DNA of 8,363 nt from Lutibacter sp. Its GTDB lineage: Bacteria > Bacteroidota > Bacteroidia > Flavobacteriales > Flavobacteriaceae. Below the pieces are notes generated by a model. The model was not told where the DNA came from. It did not search any database and saw nothing but the letters and a program-made list of their open reading frames with translations. Below are positions 6,343 to 8,363 of the stretch, piece by piece; position 1 is the stretch's first letter; each line of letters opens with the position of its first letter. The translations under genes were made by a program, and so were the position numbers. The DNA lies in contig JAUVOS010000109.1 in NCBI GenBank assembly GCA_030599055.1, positions 1 to 8,363 on the forward strand, given 5' to 3'.

Positions 6343-6358
6343 TATTTTTGTATCTTTG
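6343..6358 (+). promoter_or_regulatory. Overlapping -7 box candidates for the MarR operon
   Basis: Two exact TAnnTTTG matches stand back to back: TATTTTTG (6343-6350) and TATCTTTG (6351-6358). The first would give a leader of only a few bases; the second would make the transcript nearly leaderless at the ATG of 6363. No TTTG -33 element is seen at the right distance; the operator palindrome occupies the spacer instead, where a bound repressor would block polymerase. Confidence 0.45.
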
Positions 6359-6362
6359 GGAA

Positions 6363-6812
6363 ATGCATAAGGAAGAATCTATAGATCATCATCTCAGAGC
6401 CACTTGGCAAGCTGTTTCAAAAATGTATAATGAACAAGCTTTAAAGCAAGATTCGACAATGGCAACAGCCTTTGTGCTTTTAAATATTGATTATGAAAAA
6501 GGAACGCCTTCAACGTCTTTGGGCCCCAAAATGGGAATGGAAGCCACTAGCTTGTCTAGAATATTAAAAAACATGCAAGATAAGGGAGTGATTTATCGTC
6601 AAAGAAATCCGAAAGATGGACGAGGAGTTTTGATAAAATTAACAGAATTCGGAAAAGAAAAAAGAGCTTTAGCTAGAGAATTTGTTTTGCGTTTTAATAA
6701 TGTAATAAGGAATAATGTTACGCCAGAACAGCTAAATAGTTTTTTTGAAGTAATGAAAACGATTGATATACTTATAAAAGAAAATTCAATATTCAATAGA
6801 AAAGAGGTATAG
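6363..6812 (+). CDS. MarR-family transcriptional regulator
   Basis: A 149-residue winged helix-turn-helix repressor. The DNA-binding part runs from about residue 30 to 100: recognition region STSLGPKMGMEATSLSRILK (50-69), then a wing with DGRG (85-88) and the conserved LTEFGKEK (93-100). Helices at both ends would form the dimer interface. An in-frame ATG at 6324 would add 13 residues, but it overlaps the operator and both -7 boxes. Flavobacterial relatives begin with a short charged lead into IDxxLRATWQAV, so 6363 is preferred. The gene stands 112 bases ahead of a 3-hydroxyacyl-CoA dehydrogenase on the same strand. This suggests control of fatty-acid degradation, perhaps by an acyl-CoA ligand; the ligand is inference. 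Confidence 0.92.
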   Translation: MHKEESIDHHLRATWQAVSKMYNEQALKQDSTMATAFVLLNIDYEKGTPSTSLGPKMGMEATSLSRILKNMQDKGVIYRQRNPKDGRGVLIKLTEFGKEKRALAREFVLRFNNVIRNNVTPEQLNSFFEVMKTIDILIKENSIFNRKEV

Positions 6813-6924
6813 ATAAAATTATACAGTGCTTCGTTTTAATAAGAGGCGATGCCAAGTTTTAATAGCATATTTTAATTAATAATTCGCTTAGTACTAAAGG
6901 TCTTAGCGAGAAATATTTAATCAC
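6813..6924 (+). promoter_or_regulatory. Spacer with palindromes before the dehydrogenase
   Basis: This 112-base gap contains a perfect 10-bp palindrome TTAGTACTAA (6888-6897), itself inside a TCGCT/AGCGA inverted repeat (6884-6888 with 6905-6909) that ends 15 bases before the dehydrogenase ATG. No convincing promoter or terminator was seen, so read-through from the MarR gene is likely. The palindromes could be a leader hairpin that tunes translation or an operator for a second regulator. Confidence 0.35.
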
Positions 6925-8363
6925 ATGAAAAGAACAGTTAAAAAAGTAGCTATCGTAGGTTCTGGGATAATGGGATCGGGTATAGCTTGTCATTTTGCCA
7001 ATATTGGGGTGCAAGTCCGTCTTTTTGATATTGTACCACGTGAGCTCAATGACAAAGAAAAAACCAAAGGCTTAACTTTAGAGGATAAAGTTGTGCGTAA
7101 CAGATTGGTAAACGAAAGTTTACAAAACACATTAAAGTCAAAACCATCACCTATTTATCAAAAAGATTTTGCAAAACGAATTAGTACAGGAAATCTTGAT
7201 GATGATTTACATCTCATTGCAGATTGTGATTGGGTGATAGAAGTTGTGGTAGAACGTTTGGATATTAAGCAGAAAGTATTTGAACAAATTGAGAAATACC
7301 GCAAACCGAGTTCATTAATTACATCAAACACTTCAGGAATTCCTATTCAATATATGAATAAAGGGCGTAGTGAAGATTTTAGAAAACATTTTGCGGTAAC
7401 GCATTTCTTTAATCCGCCACGTTATCTGAAATTATTTGAAGTGGTTCCCGGACCAGACTGTAAACAAGAAGTAACAGAATTCCTAATGGGCTATGGCGAG
7501 AAGTTTTTGGGAAAAACTGCTGTATTAGCCAAAGATACACCAGCATTTATAGGAAATCGTGTCGGTATCTTTGGAATTATGAGTCTATTTCATGTTGTAA
7601 AAGAGATGGGTTTAACAGTAGCACAAGTTGATAAATTGACAGGTCCCGTAATTGGTCGTCCTAAATCAGCCACTTTTAGAACAGTCGATTTAGTAGGGCT
7701 TGATACGCTAGTGCATACAGCAAATGGTGTGGCAGACAATGCTAAAAATGATGAAATGCACGATAGTTTTGCTATTCCGGATTTTATCCAAAAAATGATG
7801 GAGAATAAGTGGTTGGGTAGCAAAACCAAACAAGGTTTTTATAAAAAAGTAGTAGAAGATGGAAAAAAATCTATACTAGCTCTTGATTTAGAAACTTTAG
7901 AATATAAGCCACAAGAAAGAGCTAAATTTCCAACACTAGAAATGACAAAATCTATCGATAATGTTATTGATAGGTTTAAGGTCTTAGTTAAAGGGAAAGA
8001 TAAAGCAGGTGAGTTCTATCGTAAAACATTTGCACCCTTATTTCAGTATGTTTCGAATAGAATCCCAGAAATATCAGATGAACTTTATCGAATAGATGAT
8101 GCTATGCAAGCTGGGTTTGGATGGGAACACGGACCTTTCCAAATTTGGAATGCTATCGGAGTAGAGAAGGGAATAGAAATGATGGAAGCAGAAGGCTACA
8201 AACCGAACAAATGGGTAACTGATATGCTTGCCAGTGGTCAGAAATCTTTTTATGATGTAAAAGATGGAGCCAGATACTATTATGATATTCCAAAGAAAGA
8301 TTTAGTAAAAATACCCGGACAAGATGCTTTTATCATCCTAGATAATATTCGGGAAGCCAAAAC
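6925..8363 (+). CDS. 3-hydroxyacyl-CoA dehydrogenase, 3' end outside window
   Basis: The frame is open from the ATG at 6925 to the edge (479 complete codons). It oxidises 3-hydroxyacyl-CoA to 3-ketoacyl-CoA with NAD in beta-oxidation, in the cytoplasm. The NAD-binding fold starts at once: GSGIMGSG (Gly12, Gly14, Gly17) and Asp35 at the end of the second strand. SNTSG (134-138) and HFFNPP with His160 and Glu172 give the catalytic dyad, at the same 12-residue spacing as in the mitochondrial enzyme. FIGNRVG supplies Asn211. A second dehydrogenase C-terminal repeat is visible near GFGWEHGPFQIW (397-408). Bacteroidota relatives are about 800 residues with an enoyl-CoA hydratase domain at the C-terminus, so roughly 40% of this protein is probably beyond the window. 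It follows the MarR gene and is the likely target of its control; a thiolase gene often follows in relatives. Confidence 0.95.
   Translation, partial: MKRTVKKVAIVGSGIMGSGIACHFANIGVQVRLFDIVPRELNDKEKTKGLTLEDKVVRNRLVNESLQNTLKSKPSPIYQKDFAKRISTGNLDDDLHLIADCDWVIEVVVERLDIKQKVFEQIEKYRKPSSLITSNTSGIPIQYMNKGRSEDFRKHFAVTHFFNPPRYLKLFEVVPGPDCKQEVTEFLMGYGEKFLGKTAVLAKDTPAFIGNRVGIFGIMSLFHVVKEMGLTVAQVDKLTGPVIGRPKSATFRTVDLVGLDTLVHTANGVADNAKNDEMHDSFAIPDFIQKMMENKWLGSKTKQGFYKKVVEDGKKSILALDLETLEYKPQERAKFPTLEMTKSIDNVIDRFKVLVKGKDKAGEFYRKTFAPLFQYVSNRIPEISDELYRIDDAMQAGFGWEHGPFQIWNAIGVEKGIEMMEAEGYKPNKWVTDMLASGQKSFYDVKDGARYYYDIPKKDLVKIPGQDAFIILDNIREAK

Larger units (their letters stand above)
5730..6362. other. Long structured intergenic region between divergent genes
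   Basis: About 630 bases with no credible protein gene, lying between the exporter operon (leftward) and the MarR operon (rightward). Roughly 5840-6168 is dense with inverted repeats, listed separately. The flanks (5730-5839 and 6169-6323) are plain AT-rich sequence holding the exporter promoter and the approach to the MarR promoter. The palindromes are notably richer in GC than the surroundings. A dispersed non-coding element (REP- or MITE-like) or a structured RNA would both fit. Orientation and function cannot be decided from one copy. Confidence 0.6.

Noticed and set aside
7590..7829. Minus-strand ORF inside the dehydrogenase
   Set aside because: It is antisense to a well-conserved catalytic protein and has no family features.

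Overview
The window looks like chromosomal DNA of a flavobacterium (phylum Bacteroidota, probably Flavobacteriaceae). It is AT-rich, and ribosome binding sites are A-rich rather than Shine-Dalgarno-like. Several gene starts are preceded by matches to the Bacteroidota -7 promoter box (TAnnTTTG). It encodes a secreted leucine-rich-repeat protein of a type common in flavobacteria, and a MarR regulator beside a large 3-hydroxyacyl-CoA dehydrogenase. No rRNA, tRNA, CRISPR array, transposase or phage gene was seen.

Left part (1-5729): everything reads on the minus strand. From upstream to downstream: an ABC-2 exporter ATPase (4788-5729), its membrane partner (3481-4788, overlapping the ATPase stop by one base), a response regulator with a sigma-54-interacting AAA+ domain but no DNA-binding domain (2251-3414), and a class III-like polyphosphate kinase 2 (1378-2232). 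Gaps of 66 and 18 bases suggest that all four can be co-transcribed. A separate LRR gene with a signal peptide begins at 1187 and runs off the left edge. A bulged hairpin lies just after the polyphosphate kinase stop.

Middle (5730-6362): about 630 bases between divergent genes with no credible coding sequence. It is packed with nested inverted repeats: a four-way-junction-like fold, a long imperfect inverted repeat with a 14-bp stem, CAAAG motifs spaced 10-11 bp apart, and further hairpins. It is either a dispersed palindromic element or a structured non-coding RNA, and it is the least explained part of the window.

Right part (6363-8363): the plus strand carries a MarR-family repressor gene with a perfect 6+6 palindrome just upstream of its likely -10-type box. 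It is followed by a 3-hydroxyacyl-CoA dehydrogenase that runs off the right edge. This fits a self-regulated fatty-acid beta-oxidation operon.

Functionally there are three units: a membrane-exporter/sigma-54/polyphosphate module, a surface or secreted LRR protein, and a beta-oxidation operon under a MarR repressor.
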